Shown: positions 13,701 to 28,511, numbered from the stretch's first letter. The stretch: 64,000 nucleotides of DNA from Hyaloscypha bicolor E (GCF_002865645.1 NW_020194619.1:1710442-1774441), one strand, 5' to 3'. Notes: generated by a model from the letters alone, not told the origin. Numbers and translations: made by a program.

Positions 13701-16700
13701 TATTTATAAATAAATGTTTTAAAATAGATATAGAATTAGAAAAGAAAATAATTATAAAGTATTATAAATAAAATAGTATTTATGAAATCGAGAAAGCTAC
13801 TAGTATTATTATATATATTCTAGAATTACTAGAATTAGGAAAAGTAAAATATATTTCTTTTATAAAAGATTAGAAGAAAGTATCTAATAATAGAAACTTT
13901 TCTTAATTTAAAAAGAAGTTTATTGCTTTTAGTTTTTTATATATCTTTTATTTTTTTCTTTCTAATTATTATTTATAGTCTTTAGAGAATATTATTATTA
14001 GATTACTATTCTAGATATTAGATAAGTTTTATTATTATTTATTTCTTATTATTATTTAATTATTACTATTACTATATACTTTACTAGATAATATTCTTAA
14101 TAAAAAATTCTATTATTAGAACCTTAGAAATCGAAAATAAAGCTTTTATTTTAATATAAAATAAATAAGAAATTAAGAGATTATCTTATAAATTCTTAAT
14201 TTCAAAATACTATTCTTTCTAATATATTTTAGTAATATAAATAGTTATAATATATAAGAAAAGAAAAAAATACTAAACTAGAAGCTTTTTAGGAACTTTA
14301 TTTGCTTTTCTATTAGCTATTCTCGCGGCTTATATTAGTCTAAAACTAGACTATAATATTTATAGATCTCGATCTTAACTTGAATTACTATTATAAGTTT
14401 ACTTATAATATTTAAGTAAACTTCCTAATTAGAAGTTATATATAAATAAAATAGCTAATTAGAAGCCTTATAAGAAGAAAAGAAACCTTTATTAAATCTA
14501 ATAATTATTTCGGAAAATATTTAATAATATATAATTCTAAGAATCTCTTAAATATTAAATAAACTAGATTTACTTATTTAAAGCTTATCTTATATTAAAA
14601 AACCCACTTTCTTTTCTATATAATTACAGCTATATTTAAAACTTATATTAAGGCTTAATTAGTATATTATATATTTCTGTTTTTATATAAAAGAAACTTC
14701 GTTTATATAGAACCTATTCCCTAATTATAATATTATTTCTTTACTAGAAACCTATTACTTCTTTAAAAAGCTAATATAATTCATTAATTCTTACTATTAA
14801 TTTGTTTTTTATTATTAAATATTATTTAAATAATTAAGAAAATACTCTTAATTCCTATATTTTTAATACTAATTCGGAATATCTAATTTTCTTATATACT
14901 ATATTAACTTCTATATTAATTATTTAAAACTCAATAATAATACTATAAACTCTATTTATATTATTTTATAGTTTTTTTTTATAGCTTTAGAATCTTTTTA
15001 ATATTATTTTCTTTAATATAAATATTATTTTAAAATTCTAACTAACTAAATAGCTTTTTATTATATAAAATCGACTTTAATAAATATTAAATAATTATAA
15101 TTAGCTTTTAGAAAAGATATAAATTAGTTTTAGAAGAAATAAGACCTTATTTTAAATTATTTCTTAATTCTATTATTTTGACTTCTTTTCTATTAATATT
15201 CATTTTATATTTTTCTAATATTTCTAATATATTTATATATTTTATCTTTTATATATTTCCTATATTATTTCTCTTTTTTGTATTATTTTTTGAATTAATA
15301 GAAATGTTTTTAAATAAATAGGAAATCGAGATATATCTATATTATAAATTTTTTATTATATTCTTTTATATTCTAATATTTTAGATATTATTATTTAGTT
15401 TAACCTGCGTTAATTATTTCCCAGATTATATTTCTTTAAATATATATATTAGTATTTTTTTTATATAATAAAAGCTTAATTCTATATTTTATTTTCTATA
15501 ATTATTTCTAACTTATAACTATATTATCTTAAATATACTCAATTATTATATCTACTTTCCCTATTATATATATTACTATTTTAGCTTTATTTTCTTTATT
15601 AAAAAAAGAAAACTCGAATATATATAATACTTTTATATAATTCAAGCCTATTTTAATTTACTTTTTATTTAGGAAATATTTAAAAGAAATTCTTATAATC
15701 TCGAGAACCTTTAATTCTATAACCTATAACTATTATATTAATAATACTTATATAATTTCTTTAAAAATAATAAAATAGCTAAAGAATAGATTCCTTAATT
15801 TAGTAAAATATAATAGCTAGTTCTTATTAGCTATAATATTACTAAAAGCCTATAAATTAATAGTATTAAAGTTTAAAGTATTAAAAAAGTTTAAGTAATT
15901 ATAAAGGCCTATTAATACTAGAAAAAATAGCTATAATTACCGAATTTAATATAAATATTCTTAATAAGCTAAGTAATATATATAATAAACTCTTAAAATA
16001 AAAAATCTTTATTAGAAATAAAACTAGACTAGAATTAACTAAGGAAAAGCTAAAGAACTATTAAGCTAATAATAAAGAATTCGAGAATATTATTAAAGAC
16101 ATTACTAAAGATAAATAAAAGAAGCTTAATAAGATTAAAACTATAATAAATAGTCTAGAAACTAAGAATTAGAATAGAATTATATTATATAGTAAAGCCT
16201 TTAGCTAATATATTAATAATATCTATAATAATCTTAATAAGAATATTTATAAGAAGTTATATTTCTTTTTTAAGATAAAAGCTTTAGTATATAAAGCTAT
16301 TTAGTTAATTAATAAAGCTATTTTAGAATATATTAAAAATAAGAAATATTAGAATACTAGTATATTTACTAAATTAGATATTATTAAGGTATTTAAATAT
16401 ATTAAAGCTATTTCAGAACCTAAAGAATTAGTTTTTAAGCTATTATTAGCTAATAATCTTAAGGCTAGATAATATACTTTTAATATTTCCGGAATTCTTA
16501 TTAAAGAATATTATAATAAGGGCCTATTCTTTAGGCTTATTATAAAAGCTAGAGAAAGATTAATTATTATAATCTTAGTAATAACTCAATTAAATCTAAC
16601 TAGTAAAACTAGAGCTAAACTAATAAAGCCTATTACTAGTACTATTAGTAAAACTAGTAGAACTAGTATAACTAATTAAGAACTTAGTAAAAAAAGAAAG

Positions 16701-18443
16701 TAAGCTGAGCCTAAGACTTCTAATAAATAATATAGATTTAGATACTAATCTAAATATAAGATTAGTAATATATTAGGAAATAAAATAAAAAGAAGCAAGA
16801 AAGAAATATTATTTAGAAAACCGAGAATTAAGAAGAAAAAGATTAATAATATTAATAATATATCTAAATATTATATTTATAAAATATTAGCTAAATAAAA
16901 ACTAATACTTAGTTATTAAAATAATTATGTTTTTAAGGAATTATATAATAGTATTCTAGAACTCATTTATAAATAAAAATATTATAGAATTATTAACGAA
17001 TTCCTTAAAGCTTTTTATAAAATATATTTTTAGTAATTTACTAATATTTTCTCTATTTAGATAATTAATATTAAGCTTATAAATATCTTAAAAATAGTTA
17101 TTAAAATCTATAAAGTTACTAAGAATAAAAAGCATATTTCTATTACTTAGATATATAAGAAAATACGGGATTTCTTTTTAGAAAATAAAGAAATTATAAA
17201 CTATAAATATAAGTATTAGGTTTCTAATTAATTCCGCCCGAATCTTTATTTCTAATTCAATACTATAGCTTCTATTTTTGAGTCTAGTACTTCTAATCTA
17301 AGTATAAATAGCCATATTTATAAGAAGAATTACCTAAAGTAAACTAAAAAGCTTAGTATCCGAAAGCTTTTAATAAAAGAAATAAAAATATTATAATTTC
17401 ACTTTTAAAAAAATAAAGTATTAAAATATAAAAGTCTAGGTAATAGCTACTTTATTTTAGTCTCTTAATTCTTAATAATAGACTCCTTAATATAGCTTGA
17501 ATTTTATAAAGTATTAGCTAAGAATCTTATTTATCTAGTTATTTATTCTTAGCTAATCTAATATTATATTTCTAGAAATATTAATTACTATTAGTATAAA
17601 GGTAATATTAATAATCTAGCTATTACTAAAGCTCTAAATAGCGAGTTTTTCCTTAGTAAAAAAAATTAGAATATTAGTTATATTTTCTTTATAGACTATA
17701 AAAACGCAGCTTTCTTTAATAAAAAAGTTCTTAAGAGTATTAATTACTTCTTCATTTATAATAATTTTAACTTGGAAAATATAAAGAAATTAAGTAAGTA
17801 TCTAGTAAAGAAAGTAGAAAAAAAGCATTTAAATATATAATACTTAATTAGATAAATAAATATCTTTAGCCAAATAATCTATAAGTCTAAAATTATAATT
17901 AAATAATAATTTATTATTTAAAAAATCTTTTATTATAATTCTAATAAGCCTAGTTACTATTTAGGACAAAATATATAAGAATAAAGTTTCCTATAAAGTT
18001 ATTAAAGCTTTTTACTAAAAGCTTTTCTTTTTTACTAAAGACTAATTTAAGAATATTAAAGGTAATATAAAATTCAAAGAAGCTATTTATTTGGAATATA
18101 TTAGTATAATTTATAATATAATTCGCTATAATAAGCTACCTTAATATCTAGCTATAAAAGCTAAGATTAACTAATAATTAAAAGCAAATACTAAATAACA
18201 AGAAAAACTATATATATTTAATATAAGAATATAGTTAAGCGAATTTGAATTATTTTAAGCAAGTTCAAAAGTATGAAATAAGACTATTTAAAAGTAATAG
18301 ATTATATTTTTAATATATTAGAAAGAAATTAGAAATACTAGTAAAGGAAAATTCTAATTATTTTATTATTTCGGATTCTAAATAGGAATTTTCTATTAGT
18401 TTTTAGTATTTAGGAAATAAGTATAAATAAATAAAAAGTCGAA
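13701..18443 (+). other. Unexplained 4.7 kb between integrase and 3' LTR of Gypsy B
   Basis: No standard Gypsy element needs this space. From about 13,700 to 15,900 I see nothing identifiable. From about 15,930 to 18,250 one plus-strand frame stays coherent with scattered RIP-type stops and would encode some 700 residues: first a Lys/Glu/Asn-rich helical, probably coiled-coil part, then a basic segment around 16,680-16,850, then a part I cannot assign. It could be an additional ORF of B or a separate insertion whose ends I could not find. Confidence 0.5.
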
Positions 18444-18747
18444 TATAATATAGCAAGCCGTATTTTATTAAAATTGCCTTATTTTAATAGTTTTAATATT
18501 TTAGTTATATAATAAAGGCTAGGGTCTTTTATATATAACTTATAGAAATTATATAAGAAAGCTAGCTTTTCTATAATTCTAAATAATAATTCCTTTTTTA
18601 TATTTAATTAATTAAGCTTTTATATACTATATACTATTTATACTTTACTATTTATATCTTTAATTTTATTATTTTACTATTAAATTACGTTTTATATTCT
18701 AATATACTTTATATAAGTTTTTATTTTATTATAGTTTCTTTCTTATA
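18444..18747 (+). repeat. 3' LTR of Gypsy B
   Basis: Partner of the LTR at 2096-2399, of the same length. It is followed by CTAA (18748-18751), as also found directly before the 5' LTR. Confidence 0.85.
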
Positions 18748-20405
18748 CTAAGCTAAATAGAAATAAATTTTTTATAAATATAATATAGAATTATATTTAT
18801 TTAATTAGTATTTTTATTATTATAGATTTAATAGAAAATATAGATTTAATATTAAACTAGATATTAATTTATTCTTTAGTAGTTTTATTAAGTTTAATAT
18901 TATTATTAGTCTATTATAAAGCTTGAAATTAGTTAGAACTAGTAATTAAGAATCTGGAAGCTCTAATATTAATTATAATTTCATAAAAATAGTAAATATT
19001 ATATCTTAATATATTATTAATTATAAATATCTGAGTATTTTCTATTTATTTAATAGGCTTTAAAATATGGTTTTTGCCTATTATCTAGTATTTAAGGAAA
19101 AAGAAAGTAAGGTTATTTATAAAGGTATTAGTTATAAAAATAATAGAAATTTGAATAATAGAAGTAGCTAAAAAGCTTTTAATTAAAATAAAATAGAAAT
19201 TTGAATAATATTTCTTTCTTTTATCTATTTCAGCTAATAAAGCTTTAAAAGTATTATTTTCTAGTTCGTTTTTATTATTTTTATTATCTTTTTTTTAATT
19301 CTAGTAATATATTATATATAAGTACTATTAAAGTATTTATTAAAATTATAGGAGTCTTGAGATCTAAATTAATAGATATTTCTATTTTTAAATCGAGTTT
19401 TTTTAGTCTTTTATTTTTCTAATATATATTTCTATAAGTAATATTCGGATCTCTTATATATAAAATACGATTTCAAAATATAATTATTATAATTACAGGG
19501 CTTAAAATAATTATTACGGGTTCCGAAATTATAGTTGAATTTATATTAATAATTTCCAGATAAATAATAGTTTAAAGAATTTTAAGAATAGTATTATTAA
19601 TTAATAAAGTAGATTTCAGTATTAATTTATTACTTCTTTTTATAAGTAATAATAAATAATTAGAGCTTATTAATAAGCTAGCCAAATTTATTAAAAGAAT
19701 TCGAAATTATATATTAATATATTAGTAAGCCTTAATAAAAGATAATAATTTTATTATATAGAAATTCAATATTTTATAAACTAGAAATAAAGCTATATTA
19801 TAATTAATTTAAGTTATTAATTAGTATTTAAATAAGCTTAAATATTTTTTTTAGGGTATTTAGTTATTATAATTACTAAAATAATAGTATTTCATTTATT
19901 TAAATTTCGATAATAGAAACTAGAGCCTTTAAAAAAGCTATAAATATTTATATAGGCCTTTTTATATATATATTAAAAGAGCTAGTTATTATAAAAATAG
20001 TCTTATATTAGTTCCTTTAATATAATAAAAAAAGCTTTTATTAATTCCTTTTCTAGAAGTTCTATATATTAATAAATATTAAGAAATATATTAAGTTTAT
20101 AATTAAAACTATTATTAGTTTTATTATACTTTTATATTTTAAAATATATTTTTATTATTTCCCTAATAAGCTTTCTAGTAATAATAATAGATACTAATTA
20201 ATTAATTTTCGGGCTCGGTAATAATAATAGTAATAATAAAAGTAGAAGTAATAAATAGTTCTAATTTAGAAAAGGTAAATAAATAGTTTAATTTCTCGAT
20301 TAAAAATATTTAGTTCTTTTATATCTAGTTTTATCTAGAGTAAGATAAATTAATATAATGGATTCCTAGAAAAGATCTAATCTAATTAAATTATTATTAA
20401 TAATA
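18748..20405 (-). mobile_element. Copia element A1, protease/gag fragment
   Basis: This is co-linear with 39238-40870 of copia A2. On the minus strand it encodes the gag C-terminal part and the start of the aspartic protease (near 18950, where the DTGA site has decayed to a sequence like INIRAS). The piece is cut on the left by Gypsy B and on the right by Gypsy F, whose duplication TAATA lies at 20401-20405. Confidence 0.75.
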
Positions 20406-20999
20406 TATTAGGCTAATAGGAAATATATAATAATATAATTATAGTTATTAGAACTAGAATTCCTATAGAATTAATAGAATTATTTTTAAATATACTAATA
20501 ATTCCTATAAATAGTAGTAATACTAGATATACTATTATTATAGGCTTTATTTAAGCTTTATAATACTATTCCAAGCCTTTATTTTTAGTCCGGATAGTAT
20601 ATACCGCGAACTAAATATAATTTATACTCGGTTATATAATATTTACTAGTATATATATTACTATTATCTACTAATAGACAAGTTACCTAATAAACTTATT
20701 AAGAAAGCTTATTAATTCCGCTTTTTTCTTGTATTAAATTACGTTTTATCTAAGGAAATTAATATAACTAATTATAGAATAATTAAGGGAATTATAGTAA
20801 ACTATTCTTAATATAAAGCCTTAATCTCTTCTATATTAAGTAGCTAATACTTTATAGAACCAAGCCCTTTTCTTAGTAATTAGGTAATTAATAAATTATT
20901 CTTTAGAAAAACCCTATATGAATTTTCGATATAGATATATAAGATTCCCGAGTTCTCGACTTCTTTAATTTCTTTATATAATATTCCTGGGAATTAGAA

Positions 21000-23900
21000 A
21001 GGCACGGATTATACTTTACTACCTGCTATATATACTATAAATATAAATACTAGTAAATAAAGAGAGAATTCGCGAGAATTAGACGAGATAGAAAATATAT
21101 ACCGAGATTCTCTATAAACTAATAAAACCGAGGATATATACCGAGGTTCTTTATAAGTTATAAGTGAACTAGTTTCCAGAGAAAACATAGCGGCTATAAT
21201 TACTACTATACTTGGATAGTAATACGGAAATAAAAGAGGAAATACTACTTTATTACCTATTTCCCCTCAAAACCAAATAGATCTTATAAATATCCGGTAA
21301 AGAGCTACTAATATCGGATACTTTAATTCAGACTTTACTAAATTAGAAGAAGAAAGAGACTATATTATTATCGGAAATAATATTTACTAAAGAAATATAT
21401 ATCTTTTTATAAATATAGTATAAGATAATATAACTAGTAAATAAGTTATAGTTATATATTAAAATCTTATTACTTATTTTCGGGAAGTAGTACTTAAATA
21501 ATATACTAGTAAACTAGATAATTTATATTAAGCCGGATTTAAGTTCTTTTAAAATAATATTAAATAGTAAATAAAACTATTAATTTAATATTTTAAGAAT
21601 TCTTTATTAATTACCTTAAGAAAATTATAAGCAGAAATACATACTAAGAATAATATAAGAACTAGTAAGAATATGCATTCTTATATAGTATTTATTAGAT
21701 AATATACTAAAGCCGCCGAGTTTAATAAGCTAATCTAGTAGCTATTATAAATATAAAATAATTTGGATCCGGAACTTAGAATATATATTAAGAGACTTAT
21801 CGAGAATATTATACTTAGGTAGTTTATAAATATAGTAATATTAAAGTAAAACTTATAGTTCGAGATCTATTATATAAAAAATAATAGATTATAAGAACTA
21901 ATAAGAATAAATTATTATCCGGCAAGTAATATATATTTCTCTTACCGGAATTAAAATTATAATTATAAGCGGGATTATTAACTAGTTTAATTCTTCTATT
22001 TAAATATAAACTTTTATTTATTCTATTTCTTTTTAATTTTTAATTCTTAATCTTAATAACTATAGCTATTAAATAGTTCCCAGAACTCTACTAATATATT
22101 ATAAAAGAATAATTAGAAAGCTCTTTTATATTATTATCTATATTTATAACTAATTATAGGATTTATAAAAAATAAAAAAAGTATAAAAAAATACATTTAT
22201 TTTAGTATATTATTCTCGAAAAATAATTCTAATAGAAATTAGTATTATTATTACTTCTATTAATCTAATAGTAATAATATAATTAATAATTATTATTTTA
22301 ATATCTTTTAAAAAAATATAATATCTAATATAATAATAAGCTTTAAAAATATAGCTATGTTTTCTCTAAGAAATTAGATTTTATTAATAAGCCAGAGAAT
22401 AATATATATATAATAATTCCTATAATCTCTATAACTAAGCCTATAACTATTTATAAGAAGTATAAGTTTATATTTAAGTCTTAAAATAAACTTTTTAAAT
22501 ATATATATTCTAATTTATATTTAGTAAAAATAGAAAGAATTTCTATTATAAATAATATTATTAAATTTATTTAGTCTAGTTTTATAAATACCGAGATTAT
22601 TATAGTAATTCTTACTAAGATTCTATTATTTACTAGTATTACTAGATATAAATATATTATCTTAGATATTAAGATTATATTAGATAATAAAGTATTTTAG
22701 ATATATATAAATACTAGCTATTTATAACTATTAATAAATTATAAATAGCTATTAAAAAACCTATTTATAAGAATTAATATAATAAAAGAAACAGTTATTA
22801 AAGGAATTACTTTAGTCTAATAGCTTTAGGGCTAGGCTATTTTTAATTTATATATTTATAGAAAAATTAATAATTATTCGGTTCTTAATAAAATTATAAT
22901 TAATATATAAGTTATAAATAATCTTAATTTCTTATTTCTTTTAAGAAACGGCTTCCTTATTTTATATGAAATATTAATTAATATATTAGGTTATACTATT
23001 ACCTTTAGTATAATTAATAGTCTCATAATTCTTATTAAGATATATATCCGAAATACCCGAGTTATTTATAAGGTTTTTACTAAGTAATAAACTATTATTT
23101 CCTCTAGAAATATGATTTATATTAATATTACTTGTAATATACTATTATTCGAATATAACTATATATTAGATATTTATTTTATGAATATATATAATATATT
23201 AATTAATTATAGTAATTATATTACTTATATAAATATTATAAATAAGTTATAGATAATTCTATATTATATAAGACTTGATATAATTCAAGACTTTAAAAAA
23301 GAGAATTATTATATAATTATAAAGCTCTTATAGATTACTATAGTTCTCTAGTATATATTTAATATTTTATAAACTGTTTTTTAAAAAGCTATAATTATTT
23401 CTGCTATTATTTTATTAATAATATTATTATATTTTCCAAATTATTTTAGAAATATCTTTAGTATTTCCGTATTATTCTTTATTTATTTAAGGAAAAACGC
23501 ATTTTACTTTCTAGAAAAAAGACATTTCTAAAATATTTATTAGTAGAACTATTTAGCTATTATATTAATAGCTTTAAAATAAATATAATAAAGAAATATA
23601 TAGCTATTATAAAAGCCATATAATTTCCGGAGAACCTTTAGTAACTAGAATACTTTATTAGAATAGCTAGTTAGTTTTACTAATTTATTTTATATTATAT
23701 AAAGACAATTAAACTATTATAAATAGAAAGTAACCGGAGTAAAGAAAAAAGAATATATAGCAAGAACTAAATAGAAACCTAGTAAAAAGAAAGTTATTTT
23801 ATTCAAGTTTATTAAAAGCTATTTATTAAATCCTAAAGTACTTATTTATTATAATCTAGTAAAATAGCTATATCTTAAAATTAATACTTTAAACGAGAAA

Positions 23901-25950
23901 GGTTTTAGTATTCTCGTATTTTATTTTAAATAGAATTATATTATTTTTTTAGATCTTAGTAAAATTATATTTATAACTATATAACTAATATTATTTTTTA
24001 GTAAGTTTCTAAGTATAATAAAAAAGAACTATAAATTTACTAAGCTTGAGATAGTATATTTATTATATATCTATTATAAACTATATATAATATTCTAATT
24101 AGCCTAGAACCCAGTTATAATATTAACTAATTATATTATTATTAGAGATATTTATAACTAAATATTATTAGTAATAAATAATATAAGTAAGGCAAATATA
24201 AAACTTATTATTACTTTATAATACTTATTATAATATTAACTTAATATCTGCTATATTTCTAGTAAACTAAATATTATTCCCGATATTTTATTTTATTTTA
24301 CTATATTTGAGTCTCGTAATATCTCTTATAATAATAAGCTTAATAATATATATATATTTTCCGAATTAAGTATAAGTAACGAATTTAGAACCGAGCTTTA
24401 TAATAGATATATAAAGGATTTCTATTTCGCCTGTATTTTATAATTACTAGATTTTCTCGAATTAGTCTCAAAAAGCAATTTCTTTTCTAAAATATATAGT
24501 ATGAATTTCGAAATTAAGGGCGGTTTTCTTTATTATATTTTATTATTCGGGGTTTTATAATTATATATATCTTATGCCTATATAAAGACTTTATTATTTA
24601 TAGTTTATAATAACTAATATTTTGGCTTTAATTATATTTATAATAAGCTTTATAGTTTTTATATTTCTTATTTAATAAAGAAAGTTCTTAATTATATTAA
24701 GTTTTGCCTTAATTATCTAGTAAATAATATATAAAGAACTTGCCTAAATAGTATATTCTATTCTATTATTATTATATTACTTCCTTTTTATATAATTATT
24801 ATAAATTTTATTTTGGCTTTATTAGAAATTCTAGTAGTTATATTATAGATACTTAATAAATATAATGTTTTTAATTATATAATAATAAATATATATAAAT
24901 TTAGTAAGAAATTACTATTAATTCCAGGTTATAATACCTATAGTATTAAGGAATAAACTATTATTTTACTTTATATACTTTTATTTTATAACTAGAATAT
25001 TTCTAGAATATTTATTTCTAATTATAATTCAAAATTTATATCTGATTTATAAAGAATAACTTGGGCTATAATAAATATAAAATTATTATTTTTTATAGCT
25101 TAGTACCTATAATCTAATAGCTAATCCGAAATTAAGAACTAGTAAATAAAAATCGTAATCCGGTATTATATATATAAAATCCCTAATTAAATATAGTTTA
25201 TAAAAGTAATTTCTTTATAAGTAGTATTTAATAATACTCTTTTATATTCTATTAGCTATAGTTCAAACGAGGTTATATAAGAATTAGAGGCAAATATTTC
25301 TCTATTTTTTTTAATTCTAAATAATAATAGAATTTTAGAGATTATTAGGAATCTAAGATATATTAATACTAAATTAACTATTAAATTTACTACTAATATA
25401 ATAAAGAAATACTATAATTTATATTATATTTTTATTAAATTAAATATTAGTAATATAGTATATTTTAAACTATATAAGAAATACTAATTATTCGAAAAAC
25501 TGAACTATAAAATCTCTAAATAAAGAATAGACTTCTTTTATATTAGAAAGAGAATTAGGAAGCTAGTATATAAGTTAGATCTGCCTTTTTATTAGAAGAT
25601 CTATTCGGTAATCTCGATTATATACTTGGTACTAGCTCTAGTTAATAATAATTTCTTTAAAAAACTATTTTCTAATTTTTAGAAATTATTCGAGAATTAG
25701 AATAATAATAATAAATAGAAAATATACGAGTTAGAATATATAGTAAACTAATATATTATATAATATAGCAGGAAGAATTATATTAAATATCTCGTTAAGT
25801 TTAAAAGTTATAGAAACTAATATAATAACTAGTATTTTCTAGAACTTTTCTAAGATACTCGTAAGTTTATTACGAAATATAAAAAAAAACTAGTAGCCTT
25901 ACTAGTTTTATATTAAAGTACTCGTATTTTAATATAGTATTTATAAGCTC
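21000..25950 (+). pseudogene. Gypsy F polyprotein remnant (gag, protease, RNase H, integrase, chromodomain)
   Basis: The plus-strand frames, with many stops, give in order: a gag segment; a protease region; then, after only about 150 residues, the end of the polymerase connection and an RNase H domain (near 23860-24310, with TKLEIVYLLYIYYKL and, at its end, KLNIIPDILFYF, matching the usual KxNxxPDALSR). Next come an integrase core around 24800-25250 (NISRIFISNYNSKFISDL, where DRD-type residues are changed, and QYLQSNSQSEIKNQ for the catalytic-Glu region, usually HPQSDGQSERxN) and a chromodomain-like end near 25740-25830. There is no room for the fingers and palm of reverse transcriptase between protease and RNase H, so the element probably lost them by deletion. 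Confidence 0.7.
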
Positions 25951-27481
25951 TTTCTTATATAAGGATTCGGTTCTACTAATAGTATTATAAGTATTATTAA
26001 TATATAAATTTACTATTATCTTAATTTATTAATTCTTAATTTATTATATATATTATATTTACTAATAAATCTTTTCTTTATTTATATTTATAGTACTTAT
26101 ATTTGCCTCTATATTATATATCTTATAACTTATATTATATTTGTATTATATAAGTATTTCTTACTAATATAATAATATTCTAATTACTAGCTATAAGCTA
26201 TTATAAGCCGAAAATAATAAGAACTACTTATATATATTAGAGATTAGTTTATACTTTAATAAATAATATCTCGAGTATTTTAAAACCTATTAAGCTTATA
26301 ATTTATATATTTATTTATATCTTATTATTAATTACTCGTATTTTCTCCTTAAATAGAACTATTTATAGTATATTAATAACTAATCCGTTACTAATTCTAC
26401 TAGAGCTATCCCGTCTAATAAAGAACCTATTATAATAACTAATAAAAAGAGATATAATTACTTTCCGGAAAGCAAGAAAGTAATAAATAAGAAACTAGCT
26501 ATAAAAAAAGTAATAGTTAATAATTCTTTCGATTTCTTAGCTAATATCTCGCGAGTTAAAGGCAAAGCTAGAGAGATTAATATATTTTCTATAAAGAATA
26601 ATAAAGCTATTAATTCTTAATATTCTTAGTATAGAACTAAGGATATTAAAATAGTATAATTATCTAATAAGTTTAATTATACTCAAGGAAAAATATTACT
26701 AAAAAAGAGCTAATTAGTAATACCTTTATAAAACCATATATATTATTATATATTAGATATAATAAAGGCAGGTATATTTCTTTAGAAAGATAATCTTTAT
26801 AAACTTCGAAAATATATAAGCAGCGATTTTATAATATTATAAAAGTATAAAATATAAAAATTTAATAAAAAATTTAATAAAAAGATATAAAAGATAAAGA
26901 AGCCTATTATAATTCTATTCGAGTTATTACTTTTTATATTATTTTCTAAGTTAGATTTCGAATTATTTATATTATTCCTATATAGGTATAAATATCTATT
27001 ATTATTTAAAAAGCTATTTATTAATATACTTCTAATATTTAATAAAGTCTAAATAATTCTTAATTATTATAAAGGAACTCTTATTAAAAAGTCAAGTACT
27101 AATTTACTATATATTTATTATAGATATAAGATATCTTTTCTTTTTATATTTTTAAATATTATTATAATATTTATATATATATATATTTTCCTTTATTATA
27201 AATACTTTTATTATTAATAAGATAAATATATCTAATTATATCTTCTATAAGTAATTAATAACCTTAATATAATTATATAATCCGGACTATTAATACTAAT
27301 ATTTCTATAATTAGCTAATACTAAATAGTTATTTTATTAGGATTTCGGGTTATTTTCTTTATTTTTAATTACCCTATTATATATGTTTTCTTTTCTTTTT
27401 ATATTATTTATTAAATACATTTTTCTTGTCTTATTATTATTTATTTATATAAGAATATATAAAGTTCTTAAAAATAGTATT
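25950..27481 (+). other. Coherent extra frame after the chromodomain of Gypsy F
   Basis: Between the chromodomain-like segment and the 3' LTR a plus-strand frame stays coherent from about 26,400 to 27,150 with RIP-type stops. It looks charged and low in recognisable motifs. It could be a C-terminal extension of the polyprotein or a separate small ORF. I recognise no family. Confidence 0.4.
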
Positions 27482-27590
27482 TATTAGGCTAATAAAAGAT
27501 ATATAATAATATAATTATAATTACTAGAACTAGAATTCTTATAGAATTAATAGAATTATTTTTAAATATACTAATAATTCTTATATAATA

Positions 27591-28511
27591 TTAACTTTAT
27601 TTTATATATATTTAGATAAGGTTAATAAGGAATTATATAATAATAGAACTCTTATAATTCTATTTAATATAAATACTACTATACTAAAATTAGACTTAAA
27701 GACTTTATAATAATATATAGCTAATTTAACTAAATATTATAATATTGAAATTCTTGAAATTATTCTAGAATAGATCTTATAAATTATTATTACTTTTTCT
27801 ATATAAGATATATTAATATATTTTAATAATTAAATATTTCTGGAAATTATTTTTTATTATAATTATTAAATTAATACCGTTTTTCTATTTCTTAATTAGC
27901 TTTTCTTTTATTAGTATTTATATTAAACCGAGTTTAGTTTCTTTTTATTATATATATATAATTTATAATAAAAGGAGTTTAAAGATAAAATAGTTTATAA
28001 TAGGTTTATAAAAAGAATTTAATAATAAAGGTATTTAGATACTCAGATATTTAAATACTTAAATACTTAGATATTTAGATATTTAGATATTTAAAGATAT
28101 TAAAAGTATTAAAATAAATATTTTGTTTTTAAATATTTCATTTATAATAAGAAATTTAGGAAATGAAATATTATAATTCTGGAAAAGTCTAAAGCTTAAA
28201 AAACTTAATTTAATAATAAAATCGAAATTATAATTAAAAAGTTTTAAGAATATATATAAAATATATATTCCGAAAAGAGAATTTTATAGATTCGAGTATT
28301 ATATAAATAGAAAAGATAGTTTCTAAGAAAATAGTCTTAGAGCTAAAAGAAATTAGTTTTAAAAAATAGTAGAAATTAAATAAATAGATAATCAAATAGC
28401 TAATTATTTATCGGTTTACTAATAATATATAATACTATTATATAGATATGAAATACTATTTATATAAGGTTAGTAAAGTTATTATTATTTAGAAATAGAA
28501 AGTATAGTATT
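27591..28511 (-). mobile_element. Copia element A1, gag N-terminal fragment
   Basis: Co-linear with 40870-42050 of copia A2. The minus strand encodes the gag N-terminus (about 28390 down to 27600). At 28027-28095 there are repeats built on TATTTAGAT, and a similar run lies at 41330-41460 in A2. It is cut at 28511 by a solo LTR of family G. Confidence 0.72.

Larger units (their letters stand above)
2096..18747 (+). mobile_element. Gypsy-type LTR retrotransposon B (16.7 kb with nested insertions)
   Basis: Two direct repeats of exactly 304 bp (2096-2399 and 18444-18747) bound this element, each starting TA and ending TA where intact LTRs have TG and CA, as RIP would leave them. CTAA flanks both ends. 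Inside lie a pogo-like transposon (2729-4807) and a gag-only LTR element (9887-11684); without them B is about 12.8 kb. The coding strand is plus: gag-like, protease, reverse transcriptase, RNase H and integrase follow in order between about 5600 and 13700, and an unexplained 4.5 kb follows before the 3' LTR. All frames carry many TAA/TAG stops, so it is dead. Confidence 0.85.
20406..27585 (+). mobile_element. Gypsy/chromovirus-like LTR retrotransposon F
   Basis: LTRs are 104 bp each (20406-20509 and 27482-27585), start TA and end TA (TG/CA before RIP), and are flanked by TAATA on both sides (20401-20405, 27586-27590). The empty target is preserved in copia A2 near 40865. The inside is a plus-strand polyprotein: gag-like (about 21000-22000), protease-like (about 22560-23000), RNase H, integrase and a C-terminal chromodomain-like part (about 25740-25900). 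About 1.5 kb of further coherent frame lies before the 3' LTR. The reverse transcriptase core seems to be missing. The stretch 20560-21300 is less AT-rich than the rest. Confidence 0.82.
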
